A stretch of DNA of 64,000 nt from Acanthochromis polyacanthus (lineage: Eukaryota; Chordata; Actinopteri; Pomacentridae), in contig NC_067121.1 of NCBI RefSeq assembly GCF_021347895.1, positions 29,003,974-29,067,973 of the forward strand, read 5' to 3'. Numbering within the stretch: the first letter of the stretch is position 1; every line of letters begins with the position of its first letter. The position numbers and the translations under genes were made by a program. The notes beneath the pieces were generated by a model. That model ran no database searches and was not told where the DNA came from. It saw only the letters and a list, made by a program, of their open reading frames with translations. Of the stretch, positions 49,389 through 61,100 are shown piece by piece.

Positions 49389-50045
49389 AGACCGCTTTTC
49401 CGTAAAGTTCCAGTTTCAGACATTGTTTTATTTCGGATTGTAAAACGGGTGTGATTGATAACCCTCTTTACCCCAGTTCCTGTGTGCTGATGAAACTGAG
49501 GCCTACTATTCACCAAGTAAAGAGGTGAGAGTTTATTTATCAATCCTCACATAACATCTGTCATAGCAGAGGATGGTTTCGATCCATCGACCTCTGGGTT
49601 ATGGGCCCAGCACGCTTCCGCTGCGCCACTCTGCTACATGCTATCAAATCACTCCTTCCTTCCTGTCTTCGGTAGCACACACAATACCCCTTTATGATGC
49701 TTTTTTTTTGTGGACATAGACAGCAGTCTGTGGGAAGAAAAATAAGGCAATCGTGTGAATGTCCAGTGCATACTAATGTACACAGTAGCCTACACCTCAG
49801 ACTAGTACTATGTACAGACAGTTTTTTATTTGGCAGGTTTACTCAGAGGATGTTTGAAAAAGAGAAAAAGTCACTATTAACTAGGAAATACAACAATAGC
49901 AAAGATGCACACTAAGTATGTTTATGTAAGTCCAATATAGACAGATATGCTCTTTTAATATTGTAAAATAGCTTTTTCTTGATAAATTGTAACACACTTA
50001 CAGCTGACACTGAAAGGCTGAAAATAAAGTGATCTTTTAGTCTTT
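49389..50045 (+). other. cers4: cers4 3' UTR
   Basis: Follows the TAA at 49386-49388. AATAAA at 50023-50028 is the clearest poly(A) signal. If it is used, the antisense tRNA-iMet copy 2 lies within the UTR. A shorter UTR ending before the tRNA cannot be ruled out. Confidence 0.5.
49564..49635 (-). tRNA. tRNA-iMet (CAU), copy 2
   Basis: All 72 nt are identical to the copy at 46218-46289. It starts about 176 bp after the cers4 stop codon, antisense to it. Unlike copy 1 there is no close T4 run downstream; the first on the minus strand is about 120 nt away, near 49445-49442. The flanks differ from copy 1 apart from a few bases. Confidence 0.96.
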
Positions 50046-50302
50046 CAGAGTCTGTCTCTTGTGATGTTTAAGACGCTGAAATGGTTTTGGTGTATGATTC
50101 TCATAAAATTCCATTGTTTCATTGACCATCACATAGGATCTGTAAGTGTCAGTTTACAAATAAAAAATAAGCTAGTTCGTTAAAAAATACCACCTTTTTG
50201 TCTGTAAGTTGTTTATTTACGTTTTGGCTCAATATTGTAAGCGCTCATTACTTCAAAGGTTAAAGTATGTTCATGTTTTTTATTATGCATGTTGATTAAA
50301 AC

Positions 50303-50572
50303 ATGCAGAAATCATGCGGTGAAGTTGTAGCTGCAGTGCCACAGCAGCATCTAGTGGTTCAGACCAGGACCACACTACAGAGCTGGGAGGTGCTTTATGA
50401 GTTCACCTGTAGTAGATGTGTGGCTCTGAATCTTCTCAAAGATGACACGACGGAGGCAATGGCAAGAGGTCAGTTGCATATACTTACTATTTATCTATTG
50501 AAATGTAGCTAAACAATGCAAAAGAAAAAGCGAAGTCGCTCCTTTCCAGGTAAACAAGCGAAGTTTTCTTAG
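50303..50572 (+). other. Candidate small two-exon gene (unassigned)
   Basis: A frame from ATG at 50303 runs to a donor at 50468/50469 (GCAAGAG|GTCAGT). It continues in phase after an acceptor at 50549 (CTCCTTTCCAG) and stops at 50570-50572, giving about 62 residues. It contains EFTCSRCVALNLLKDD, with a CxxC pair. No family is recognised. CATCTAGTGGT inside it is common in fish repeats, so this may not be a gene. Confidence 0.2.
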
Positions 50573-51048
50573 GACACCATAGTCTGTTAGCAGAAAGGGA
50601 TTTGAGAATTTAATTATCTGGCTTCTCCGTCGGTTGTGAGTTACAACCTACGGCGTTATAACTAATCATACGTGTTGCTGTACAAATGAATATCTGAGCT
50701 GGTAGTTAATGCTCTCGTTTAATTAGTTAGCGTTGTTATGTTTTAACACTCTTTAATATAATGTTATGCTATAGCTAACAGGTGTCCAACTTGTTAGCTA
50801 GCGTAACATTATATTTTATAAATTTGGCTGTATATAAAAAAACAGATGGAACATCCACTGTGTGCGCAAATGTCGACAACAGTTATCCTAATTATAATTT
50901 TAAATAAGTAACGTCAACGATTTCACTCAAATCTGGTTAAGTTAACAGCAGTGGGTAGTCGAGCGAGAAAATACGGTCATTTGGCAGCGAACAGCGGGAG
51001 GTTTGTAGTTGTTTTTAGCATTTAAAAAGATATAATTAAGCTACTTAC

Positions 51049-51124
51049 CCTTTCCCTGTTTGAATTGTTGCCTTCGATTGCTGTCGTTTTCGACATTTTG
51101 TTGTGTCTTTTTAATCATTTCCAT
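51049..51124 (-). other. Candidate first coding exon on the minus strand (unassigned)
   Basis: ATG at 51124-51122 opens a Gln/Asn/Lys-rich frame (MEMIKKTQQNVENDSNRRQQ). It ends in GGGAAAG|GGTAAGTAG, a strong donor, at 51049. The upstream side (51130-51240) is CpG-rich for this window (TAGCGGCGAAAAAAG, GTGCGCGACAGGCGGCG). No downstream exon could be matched, and the product is not recognised. Confidence 0.25.
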
Positions 51125-51323
51125 GTTTTTGATTTCGCCTGTAGCGCTGTTAGCCACCTAGCGGCGAAAAAAGTGAACGCACCTTGTTCCGTTAACGGTG
51201 CGCGACAGGCGGCGTTGCCACAGGGGGGCGCATATGAGCCAACCCCACTAACTGTCAAAGTGAACGTTAATCATTGACAGTTTCCTTTATTACTGTATAC
51301 ATGTACAAGCGATGGTCACAGTT

Positions 51324-51329
51324 GTCTCT

Positions 51330-51380
<51 letters not shown>

Positions 51381-51397
51381 GAGCCCACCCAGGGACG
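51324..51397 (+). tRNA. tRNA-Asn (GUU)
   Basis: 74 nt: GTCTCTGTGGCGCAATCGGT (A box), TTCGGCTGTTAACCGAA with anticodon GTT, and GGTTCGAGCCC (B box), closing with AGGGACG. The acceptor stem GTCTCTG pairs with the 3' end. No T4 terminator follows closely; TTTCT is the nearest T-rich run. Confidence 0.97.
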
Positions 51398-52257
51398 ATT
51401 TCTATTAATGTTGCTACATTCGAGTTATTTATTATTGCTTTGAATTATTATACCACCGTATTGCCTTGTTTATAAAACCACGACGTCAGACCAGTTCCGT
51501 TAATAAAATTACAACATGTCAGTACCTGTGTTTTACACAACAGTTTCATTCCATATATGCAGATGTGCTAGCGGGGCAGGTGAAGACTGGATCAAATTGT
51601 TCTCGACCTAAAACATAGACCGAGTTCATCTGGTTCCTGCTTTGCCAAACTTCTGGTGAAGAATAAGTAAGTAAGGAGTGGCGGATCTTTCGTGGAGGCA
51701 CGGGGTAGCAGTTCCCCCCTCGGGATCCGATTGACCACCTCGTGTGCCCCATAGATATGTATCTATGGTGTGCCCCCTCAAAATCCCCGTTGAAAATTTA
51801 CATTACTGATAAGCCGATTTCCGACGCTCCTGAACGCAACTTCGTTGTCCGACTGCACCTGAATGCACCAATGACGTTAGTTTGATCTTTTGATTGTATT
51901 TCGATGGGATTTGAAGAAGCTTTGAAAACGTTTCCTGATGCCGGACAAGACGAGCAGCTTTTTACCTTTGCGGTAAGAAGACTCATAGGGTTGCCAGCTC
52001 CCTGAAAAATAAATAAGGGACACCTCGCTGGCAGGGCTGGCCGACTCGATTGCCTTTACCCCTCCCGGCATGGTGAAAAAATTTTTTTTCCCTTTTTTTT
52101 GTGCGTGAAACGATTTTTAACCTTTTTTAAGTCAAACCTGAGTTTAATTAGATGCATGTTTTTGAGTGATACAAATGCATGGAAAACAAATTATTATTCA
52201 ACAATTCATTTTTCGGTGCAAAAATAACAACCCATTCACACCTGGTGACTAGGGCAC
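51398..52257. other. Intergenic between tRNA-Asn and the RTE fragment
   Basis: Contains a short palindrome CATAGATATGTATCTATG (about 51750-51767) and the phrase TAGGGTTGCCAGCTCCCTGA, which may belong to an old mobile element. The minus-strand ORFs here have no known domain. Confidence 0.4.
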
Positions 52258-52640
52258 TTAACAAACCCTACTGAAGATGCTGAGGTTCTCTTTGGGAGTG
52301 ACCAGGATGGATAGGATCAGAAATGAGTACATCAGAGGGACAGCACATGTTAGAGGCTTTGGAGATAAAGTCAGAGAGGCCAGACTGACATGGTTCAGCC
52401 ATGTCCAGAGGAGAGAGAGTGAATATATTGGTAGAAGGATGCTGAGTTCACCACTGCCAGGCAGGAGGCCTAGCCCTAGAGGAAGACCAAAGAGGAGGTT
52501 TATGGATGTGGTTAAAGAGGACATGAAGGTAGTTGGTGTGAGAGAAGAGGATGCAGAAGACAGGGTTAGATGGAGGCAATTGATTCGCTGTGGCGACCCC
52601 TGAAGGGAAAAGCTGAAAGGAAAAGAAGAAGACTGTGTGA
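52258..52640 (+). mobile_element. RTE-type LINE 3' end
   Basis: A 108-codon frame (52277-52603) carries LTWFSHVQRRESEYIGRRML, then PRGRPKRRFMDVVKEDMKVV and RVRWRQLIRCGDP. This is the typical C-terminus of RTE-clade reverse transcriptases, whose pattern is W.GH..R......R and GRP..RW.D...DM. The AG-rich tail AAAAGAAGAAGAC follows. The rest of the element is absent, a 5' truncation. Confidence 0.82.
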
Positions 52641-53285
52641 GAGAATGACCTAATGACTGCCATAATGAGGTTATGTTATCTACAATTTACCTCCTGCTAC
52701 AAGAGTGTACTGATGGTTTAAGAAAAACACTAAAACAGAATTTGATTTTGGTGTTTTAGTTGGAAAAAAATATGAAATGAAGCTTTTTTTGCAGCTTTTA
52801 TTTAATCGCACAGGGCAGTTCTCTCTCTGGGAACAAAGTGGCTGCTTCTTTTGCTTCCTGGGAGGGTATGAATGAAACTACTGTCAATGAAAAATAAAAT
52901 GAAATAAAACTACACATTGCCTTTAAAGTGCAACCTCTTAGCTTTCAGAAACCGTTGGATTTTTTCCGATAGCATAAACGGTGATATAATTACAGTATTC
53001 CAAAGTGTGCTTACCCAAACACTGATGACAGACTAGGACGTAAAGGGTAAAAAGAAATCATTCTTATTTTTTACATACCATATCTGCCTCTAGGCTGTAT
53101 TGGCTGAACGAGATTGTGTTGGTTCGTTCCACTCAGGTGGATTTACATGAACTCTGCTTTATAAGATATATCTATTGCTAATTAGTACCCAAAAAAAGTT
53201 TCTACTCACCGTTTCCAGTCATTTTTTAATAATTAGCGTTTTTGTGACGGTCTTTTTTTTTACTGTGGCGTAGTGATAATTACAC
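52641..53285. other. Intergenic, nothing recognisable
   Basis: AT-rich DNA without a supported gene, RNA or clear repeat. Confidence 0.5.
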
Positions 53286-53540
53286 GGGCGGACTGGGATT
53301 TGCAGTGCGTGCAGCGGTTTTTGGTCACGTGGACCAATAGGAGCCGAGTCTCGTTGCCCTGGTTTCAGATCAAAACAACATGGCGTCTACTGTATCTAGA
53401 CGAAAAGAAATGAAAGACAAGGAAACCGCCTTCAAAAGTTACTAAAAAAGGATCGAAACGATGCTATATGTATCTCACAGATGTCCAGGGCGAAGACGTG
53501 CAGGAATTTACACGGAAACGGTGGGAAACTTACAGAACAT
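53286..53540 (+). pseudogene. Relic of a multicopy gene-like element (promoter and N-terminus)
   Basis: A promoter-like patch (CACGTG and CCAAT near 53326-53340) precedes ATGGCGTCTACTGTATC (53381). It gives MASTVSRRKEMKDKETAF, then a stop. In the next frame YLTDVQGEDVQEFTRKRWET and YRTCV follow before decay. From memory, similar (M)AS..RRKE.KDKE and DVQGE.V..FT.KRW..YR sequences recur in teleost predicted proteins of transposon-like families. It is broken here. Confidence 0.45.
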
Positions 53541-53727
53541 GTGTCGTGCCAAAGTAGTTATCCCCGGTAGAAATTGTATCCCCTGCCACAGGAGCGCGCA
53601 TGCATTCGGACTCACTGTGTCACTCACAGTGGGACACTCACTGAAACCAAATGGATTACTACTATCAAAGAAATAATTCATTAATATGGATTAGAGTTAG
53701 TTGAATTTTCGCTGGGATTAGTAAAGT

Positions 53728-53741
53728 ATCTATCTATCTAT
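53728..53741. repeat. Short (TATC)n
   Basis: About three to four TATC units, just beyond the homer3 3' end. Confidence 0.7.
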
Positions 53742-53779
53742 GGTCCAAGAAAAGAAAAACACAAAAACATTCTTTGGTG

Positions 53780-55184
53780 TGACCGTATTCTTTGCTTTTA
53801 TTTCCAAACCACCATGACAACAGCTCAGACACTCTGAGCTGTCATGACTGTCCACAACCATCCTTAAAACAGAACAGTAAGGCTTGAAGAATAAAATCAT
53901 ACAAACATAGCGCTGCAGACCGTTTTAGACAATACAGTCTATGATAGAAAGACTCTGTGAAGTAGGCATTCTGTATTGATTAAATGAAGTCATTATTCAA
54001 ACAGTACGGCCACACACTCAAGGCATATTGTCCACAGCTAAAGGTAATGTGCTTGAACGTGACAGAAGGCAGAAAATGTCTCTTAAATTTCCTCGAATGC
54101 ATCACACCAATCAGAGCGACGAGTTTATCAAGATGTGGACCTATTATTAATAAGTTAGCAGTTTGTTAAGAGATTATTTTTCAGACTGAGTCAATCCTTA
54201 AATAACCTGTAAGACTAAATGATGCATTTTATTTTCCTATGGTAACTTCATAACTATAGCATAATGGTTTATATCATTAGGAAAACCCTTATTTATTCTA
54301 ATTTTGATTGCTTAATATACCCTGTCTATCAACGTGTGCCTAAGAATTACTGTAACTTAGAATTAAAGACTTCTTACCAGCCTAGATGAAGATGCAAGAA
54401 TAGACAAGCGACTGAAAGACCTTCTTATTCACTCTACTCTCAACACTTGATCTTTGGTGTCAGTATTCAGACCTACTGTTTATGTTCACATGTTCTTGAA
54501 TTATGCTGTTAGTTTACGGTTTCTGTTGCAAAACTGCAGCTAAAATCTGCCCCTTCACATTACACAACATTATAGCTGCTACATTATGAATCAGTAACTA
54601 CAAGACCTTAAGTTTATCTCTGCACAAATTAAACTTGTGTTAATTCTGTGATAATTATGTTGTATGCAGGCTCCTAAATAGGCAAAATCTTTACAAGTAA
54701 TTTCATCTTGTGCATTTTTTTCATATTCACATCGACACCGTTCCTTTTCCTAAGTACGCATTTTCTTGTAAAGATGAAAAAACAAGGCCTCTTATCGTTC
54801 ACACTGCATTGCCGTTTTGTGTACAAAAGTCATACTTAAGAAAGAAAAAAACACAAGCACCAGTTCTTATTATTGAATGTCTAGCATTGTTAAGCACTTA
54901 CCTTAAAGTTGGTTTATTGCATTGAACGTTACCCTTGAAAGCAACACGAAGCGTTACATTAGATTGGACAAGCGCTGCCATGTTTATGCTGCTGCACCTA
55001 CAGGATGCTGTCGTACACAGTCACGGCTGCAACACAGACATGGAGTCACCTTCCTGCGGCCGTCGTGGTTCTTGTGCTTGAGGACGACAGGGACCAGCTC
55101 CATCTTGTTCTGTTCGCTGCTCGCCGCCGTGGCCGTGGTCTTCTGCTCCGTTCCTCTCAGGGGTTGCCTTTTTCTTCTCCTTTC
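53780..55184 (-). other. homer3: homer3 3' UTR
   Basis: On the minus strand an AATAAA at 53802-53797 gives a natural end near 53780 and a UTR of about 1.4 kb. The plus-strand ORFs over 54922-55446 are shadows of this UTR and the last exon. Confidence 0.6.
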
Positions 55185-58100
55185 TTATTTGTCAATAAGT
55201 TTAACAAGGCTCTGGCGGAGGTCATTAAGGTCAAAGATCTTGATGTCCAGAATCTCTATGGCCCTCTGGATCTCAGAATCCATGCGATCCCGCTCCTCCA
55301 GAGAGTTACTCAGATTCTGCTCCGTGTTCTGGATGCGACGCTCCAAATCTGAATTTCGCATCTCCATCTCCTGGAGTGAACAGAAGAGAAAAGGCAAAAG
55401 AAAGCTTGTTACTGTCGGTATGAAAAGTGTCTGTCCTGATACCTAATTAGAGGAAACCAAGTCACTGCTATAATGTCACTCCCACCCGTAGTCTGTGCAT
55501 GGCCTCGTCCCTGTCGTGCTCCATTTCGTGGTATTCTGCTTTCTTACTTTGCAAAATGTGGATTTCCTGGAAAGGAAGGAAAGACTCCCATCAGAGGGAT
55601 GATTTTAACGTGATGCATCATGATTTCCTTGTATGCTGCAGCTGAGTCTGTCATCATCACCTGAGATGACCACATATCTAAAAGAAAACATCATACAACC
55701 TCATCTTTGGCCTTCAGCAGGGCCTCCAGCTCCTCCAGGGACTGAGTCAGCTCATCCTTCAGCAGGTCACTGGGCCCATGGCCTCCGTGGGCCTCCAGTT
55801 CAACCACCTTGCAAAACACACATAATAAAATCAGTTTTTGGTAAACGGGACAGAACTTTACACGAAGATGGGTTGCATTTGTTACAGACATATCCATCTG
55901 TTCCAGCTCTTTTTCTGCTCCACACACAGCAAAGAGCAAACCAGAGTGGGCTTTAATTCAAGTCCATCAAAATTTAACTTCAGCACACAATGCTTTAATT
56001 CCAACTATCTTCTCTTCTAAGGGTGCTGTCCAGCTAGACACAACTGGATGAAGGCAAGTTAGCAAGAAACATTTAATTTTGAATCTCACATTGGTCGGCA
56101 CCTTAGCGTATGCACAGTAACCATCCTTACGAAAGCAAAAGGCAGTGCAGCTTATTTGAAACAAAGACTTTGATTTGCTTAAATATGTTTACACAAGTAG
56201 CAAACTTCCATCAACATTCTGGCAGAGAAGTTTGAAGTTTGTTTTGTTTACTGGACGTGTTAACCTTCTAGTAATATTCTGGTTACAAGTTTGCCTTTTG
56301 TGGCAAACATTTTCAGTTATTTTATGTTGGCAATAGACAGTACCTCTGACAGGAATGATATTATTCATAGTTTTTCAGAGAACTTGCTTCATAACATCTT
56401 CAGATTGATTTTCTTGATGCTTTTGTTCTCTGTGTGACTATGCTGGTTTCCTCTGCATGCTCCGGCTTCCTCCCACTGTCCGAAGACATGATGGTTTAAA
56501 CGGTGATTCTAAATTGTGAATTTGAGCATGAATAATTCTCTGTCTCTTTGCATTAGCCCTGTGATGAACAGGCGGCCTGTCCAGGGTGTACATCACCTCT
56601 CGTCTAGATAGGGTGCTGCCCTGCTGTGACCTCTGAAGGGTAAAGATGCCATTTCTAATTGATGGATGGATTACGAATGAAGAGAAGAACAGACTTATTG
56701 CAAACAGTAATCATTCTAGTAAACCTGATGCAAAAACAAAAAATAAAAATCAAATATATTCCAACAAATTTAGCCAGAATTCCTCTGCAAGTTCACCACA
56801 AACCTAATTTGCATATAAAATCATTGCTGCAAACTTGCCAAAGGTTAACTATCACTATCACCACTATAAGGATGAGAAGCACACGTTTCCATACCATATA
56901 AAAATGAAGGCTTGTAAGTGGTGTGCACAATATTATTATATTGATATTAACGGATTTCTGAGGCCGACTTTGGCACAGCGGAGCTTTGTACTAAATGCTG
57001 CCATCAACAATGCTACCACGGTGATTTTCAGTAATCAGTTGTATAATGTTCATCATGTTCATCAACTTCATTTAGTGCAAGAACATTTGCTTATTATCAC
57101 TCAGGATTGTTTTGCACATATTTCATCACTACCCAAAAAAAAAAAAGATTTTTCACCTGATGATTGCACGAGATGAGAAACCAGCAGATCACCAAAGTTA
57201 TAATCCACCCTAAAGTCAATATGAATGTTTGAATCAAATTTCATGACAATTCATTAGTTGGTAAAGTACTTTAACCTCTGCAAACTACAAATGTGAACCC
57301 ATGGTGGCTCTTGAGGAAAGTCAGGGGCTTTACATTCATTACAATCCATTCTTTTAGCATCAGAAGCATCTCGACCAATCCATCCAATAGATGTAGAGAT
57401 ATTTCAGTCTGGACCAAAGTGGGGCACAGACTGACCAGTGAACCAGCAAGTACGCTCTAGTGAAGCTAAAATTCTTGTGCAAAACATTAATAGCAAAAAT
57501 GAAAAATACCGGATATTATTCTTGAAACCTTCTTAGTGATCTTACATAAAATGGAAAACACATCACATTAACAGGCGTCTTTATAGATCAAGACTGCTCA
57601 ACCCTTAATAGCTGTCCCAACAAAAACAGCTGAACACTTGACAGGATTCATTTTGTCAGGGAAAGTTGTCAATCTCACTCGCTTTCAATTAAATCTGCTG
57701 ATGACTCATAACTTTTCTAGTAACTATAAGTTGCTACTTCGTGCCACGTCAACGCTGTCAGGAATAAAATCCAGCCTGCATTATCATTTGGGCGCCATGA
57801 ATCAGAAAAAATAAAACAGAAGGACACCTCTAAAAAGGCCCCCCTGTACTGAGCAACAGGCTGAATTATTTTAAACCGTGTATGGTTGAGATGAGAAGGA
57901 GTGGTAGAAAGACAGGGAAAAAAAGAGAAACGAGTAGATGCCAGCTCCCTCTGGTGATTTTTCATTTTTTCCTAACTGGGCCATTGAAAGTAGGATATTG
58001 CTGTCCTACAAACCCGTCTTCCTCTCACACCACCCCGGAGACATGAACTATTTTCAGCCACCTGGTCCCCTTGCTCAGACATGGGGAACTAGCTCGGTCC

Positions 58101-61100
58101 AAAGGAGACGCGGTTCTTCTCCCTTGTATGAATTAATTTGTTGATGTCGACCGAAATAGTGAAAATGGTTGGAATACCAGAGGAGTGCTGGAGAGGCAAA
58201 GAGTGGTGATCGATACTGTAAGACCAGCCTTTAATGGAAAAGGATCAAGGTATTAAAGCGTTGAATCAGAGTGCTTTCTAATTGTCTGCCTGAGGCGAGG
58301 TTGGTCTCAGAGGAATTGGCTACCAGCAAATGTGAAAATACTTTTTATTGATGAGAGGGGACAGAGAGGGCAGAAGCATCTGTATTCTCTGCAACAAAAG
58401 TAATTCATGTGTGAAACTCTCCAGAGACTTGCAGTGTTTAGACCCAACTCCCTTGTGGAAAAGTAGCATCGCCACGTGCACAGTGAACCTGTTAGAGCAG
58501 CACAGAAAACACCTTGATTAAAGCTTCAGAGGGGAAACGCCTGCAGCACAAGTCATGTTGAAGAATAATGAAGTGTTTTACCTGTCTGACTTCTTTTTCG
58601 AAACTTTCAAACCAGTGAGATTTAATGTCTAAAAAGCACAGCCTAACATAGTGACAGGTCCCGTCCCATCGGCTTCACCTTGTTCCTGTTTGTGCAAAGC
58701 TTTACTTCAGCAACAGTCTGACTGTACATTCCTGCTGCAGAGCTTCAGAACTGATAATCAGGTGTGAGCTTCTACCCTGCAGGACACAACAGATCTATAC
58801 ATAGAGGCCAAAGGACTTCTGAAGTCACAAGAGAAAACAGCTACTTTCCAGTGTCTGACTCGTAATGCAGAAAAGCTCCTTTGGCCCAGTTTAAGTTTTC
58901 ACTAACCAGAAGGGTTCCACGTCTGATCGGCTGCAAACTGTTTCCAAAGTCACCTCAGCTGCCAGAATCATCGTGATAGTGCATCAGTATTCCATGAAAT
59001 AGACAGAATTGAGGTCATGTACCAGCTAAACCTTCTAGTCTCTGAATTGTTCATCGTTTTGATGGTTGCAGGAGATCTTACCCAGCATGCATTGTGTAAG
59101 AGGCTGGATCTGGACTTAAGGGAACCTTAGACTTCACTTTTGTCTTTGGACCACTGGAAGAAACCCGGAGCACCTGAAGGATTTGTGTCTATGAAATTAT
59201 TTTAGATTATTTAGAACTGATTAATCTAAAGCAAATCTATTAAGATGTTTATTCAGTTGGTTTGGGCATCTGAAACTCAGTTACCTAGGGAAGATGATGT
59301 CCTCCAACATCTTATTTTGTTTTCAACCCAAAGATCTTCAGTTTGGTATTATAGAAGGAGTAAAGAAATAAAGTAAAGAAAGCAGCTGGACTTCTCTTTT
59401 AAAAAAACTATGCAAAAAAAGTAACTGATTATCAAAATAACTTACATTTAATTTATTACATTGGTCATTAAAGCCCTACTGCTTCCATCTGGACACACCT
59501 ATTGAAGATCTTGCGTGTGGTCAGCTGTGAAAATGCTGCTTTTTATTCTGCTGTTTCTCTTTATTACACCATTGGTCGCACATTTACAAGATTACTGACA
59601 TGAAGCTGTAATGTGAACTCACTACATGCTTAACTGGTGTGTGGTGAGCACTGCAGTAATGGACATTCTTGTTTGATTTTGAAATGTTACTGATGGCTTT
59701 GTTTATCCTGATGCGCTCAGGATAAACAAAGTTAAGCAGACCACCGTCAAACTGTCTTCTGAGTGTCAGTGTTAAAGCACGAGAAGCTCACCTGCTCTCT
59801 GAGTCTTTCAGTCTCCTCCTGATATGCCGCCAGCTGTTTCTTCCACTGCTCTACGTTAGCATTAGCCTCATGCAAAGCTGCCACCAACTTGGAGTTGCTG
59901 TCCTGCAGAGTGAAGAGTTCAGCTTCCAGGTTCATCTCACAAATCGACCTGAAAGACACAAATACCAGAGATACATTTACAGACTATATGATACTGTGCA
60001 GATGCTGTAAGCCTTATGATTGTATAACTTACATGGAATATCATTAGTGTACTTTTTTTTATAATTCCATGATAACTAGCCAAGCTTCAGCTGATGAAGA
60101 TATGCAATGTGAATGTAAGCTCCAAAACTAACTCTGCTTGGACTTTCAGGAACATTATTTTTAACAGCTGTTGTTTTGGTCAGGGGGTGGCCATGGTTCT
60201 GCTGGGAGAGCTTGTCCGCTACGTGAACAGGTTTTGGCGGTTCAATCCCAAACTCCAACTGTACATGTACAAGTTGCAAGAGTTTTCAGCAGTCACGCCG
60301 CAATTCCTCCATGAATTGCACATTCAGGGGATTTCATGGCGATTCAGTGGTTTGCTTTGTCGCCTCACGGCAAGAGGGTTCAGAGGTCAATCTCTGTTCC
60401 TGAGTGGGTTGTTTCCATGATTCTTTCAAAGTTTAAAGATATGTGTGGAAAGTTAACTGGTCATTCCAAACTGGCTGTAAGTGTGTAAACGTGCAAGGTT
60501 GTAAATCTCCTCGCCCTGTGATGAACTGCACTCAGCCACTCGGCCAGTGTCAGTTATGATAGACTGATGATCCTCTGCAGGATACAGCAGCAGGTATAGC
60601 TAATGGACTTATTAGTGTGACAGTTGGACTTAAACTGACACAAAATGTAATCAGAGTACTAGAGACTGAAATGATGGTTTGAAATGAAGTCTGTCTGATC
60701 ACGATCTCTTACCCAAATAGATGAAACAATACTTTTCAGATAAACTTCATGATGTGGAAAACTGAGCCATTTTGTGTAATCTTTGTGTAAAAACACAAAC
60801 ATATGTACTGTAGGTCTGTACCTTAGCAGAAACTGCAGTGCTTAATTCCACTGTTTATCATTTCTTTACTCACAGAGATGTAACAAATATGGGTAAACAA
60901 ACTTACATTGTCTCTGCTATAAAACCTAACTTTCTGAGCCACACAGTTGCCTTAAAGGACTCGTTCTTGAACATGAGAGACCATCTGAGTTCACTGTCAT
61001 AACTGAGTCTTACATAAAGCCTTGCAATATGAGGATGAATACTATAGCTGGCTGTGTAGTAACAGCCAGCTGTCCTGCTGCCAGCTCTTTGGAACATGAT

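Larger units (their letters stand above)
55808..59791 (-). other. homer3: homer3 intron
   Basis: A 4-kb intron. It holds a LINE/SINE tail repeat (56430-56672), another dispersed repeat (57210-57440) and a 15-bp hairpin (59697-59731). The ORFs at 56659-57176 and 57938-58144 have no recognisable domain. Confidence 0.6.

Noticed and set aside
54922..55446. 174- and 115-codon plus-strand ORFs
   Set aside because: They are shadows of the homer3 3' UTR and last exon on the opposite strand.
56659..57176. Two overlapping plus-strand ORFs in a homer3 intron
   Set aside because: There is no recognised domain, they end in a poly-Lys run from an A tract, and a dispersed repeat borders each side.
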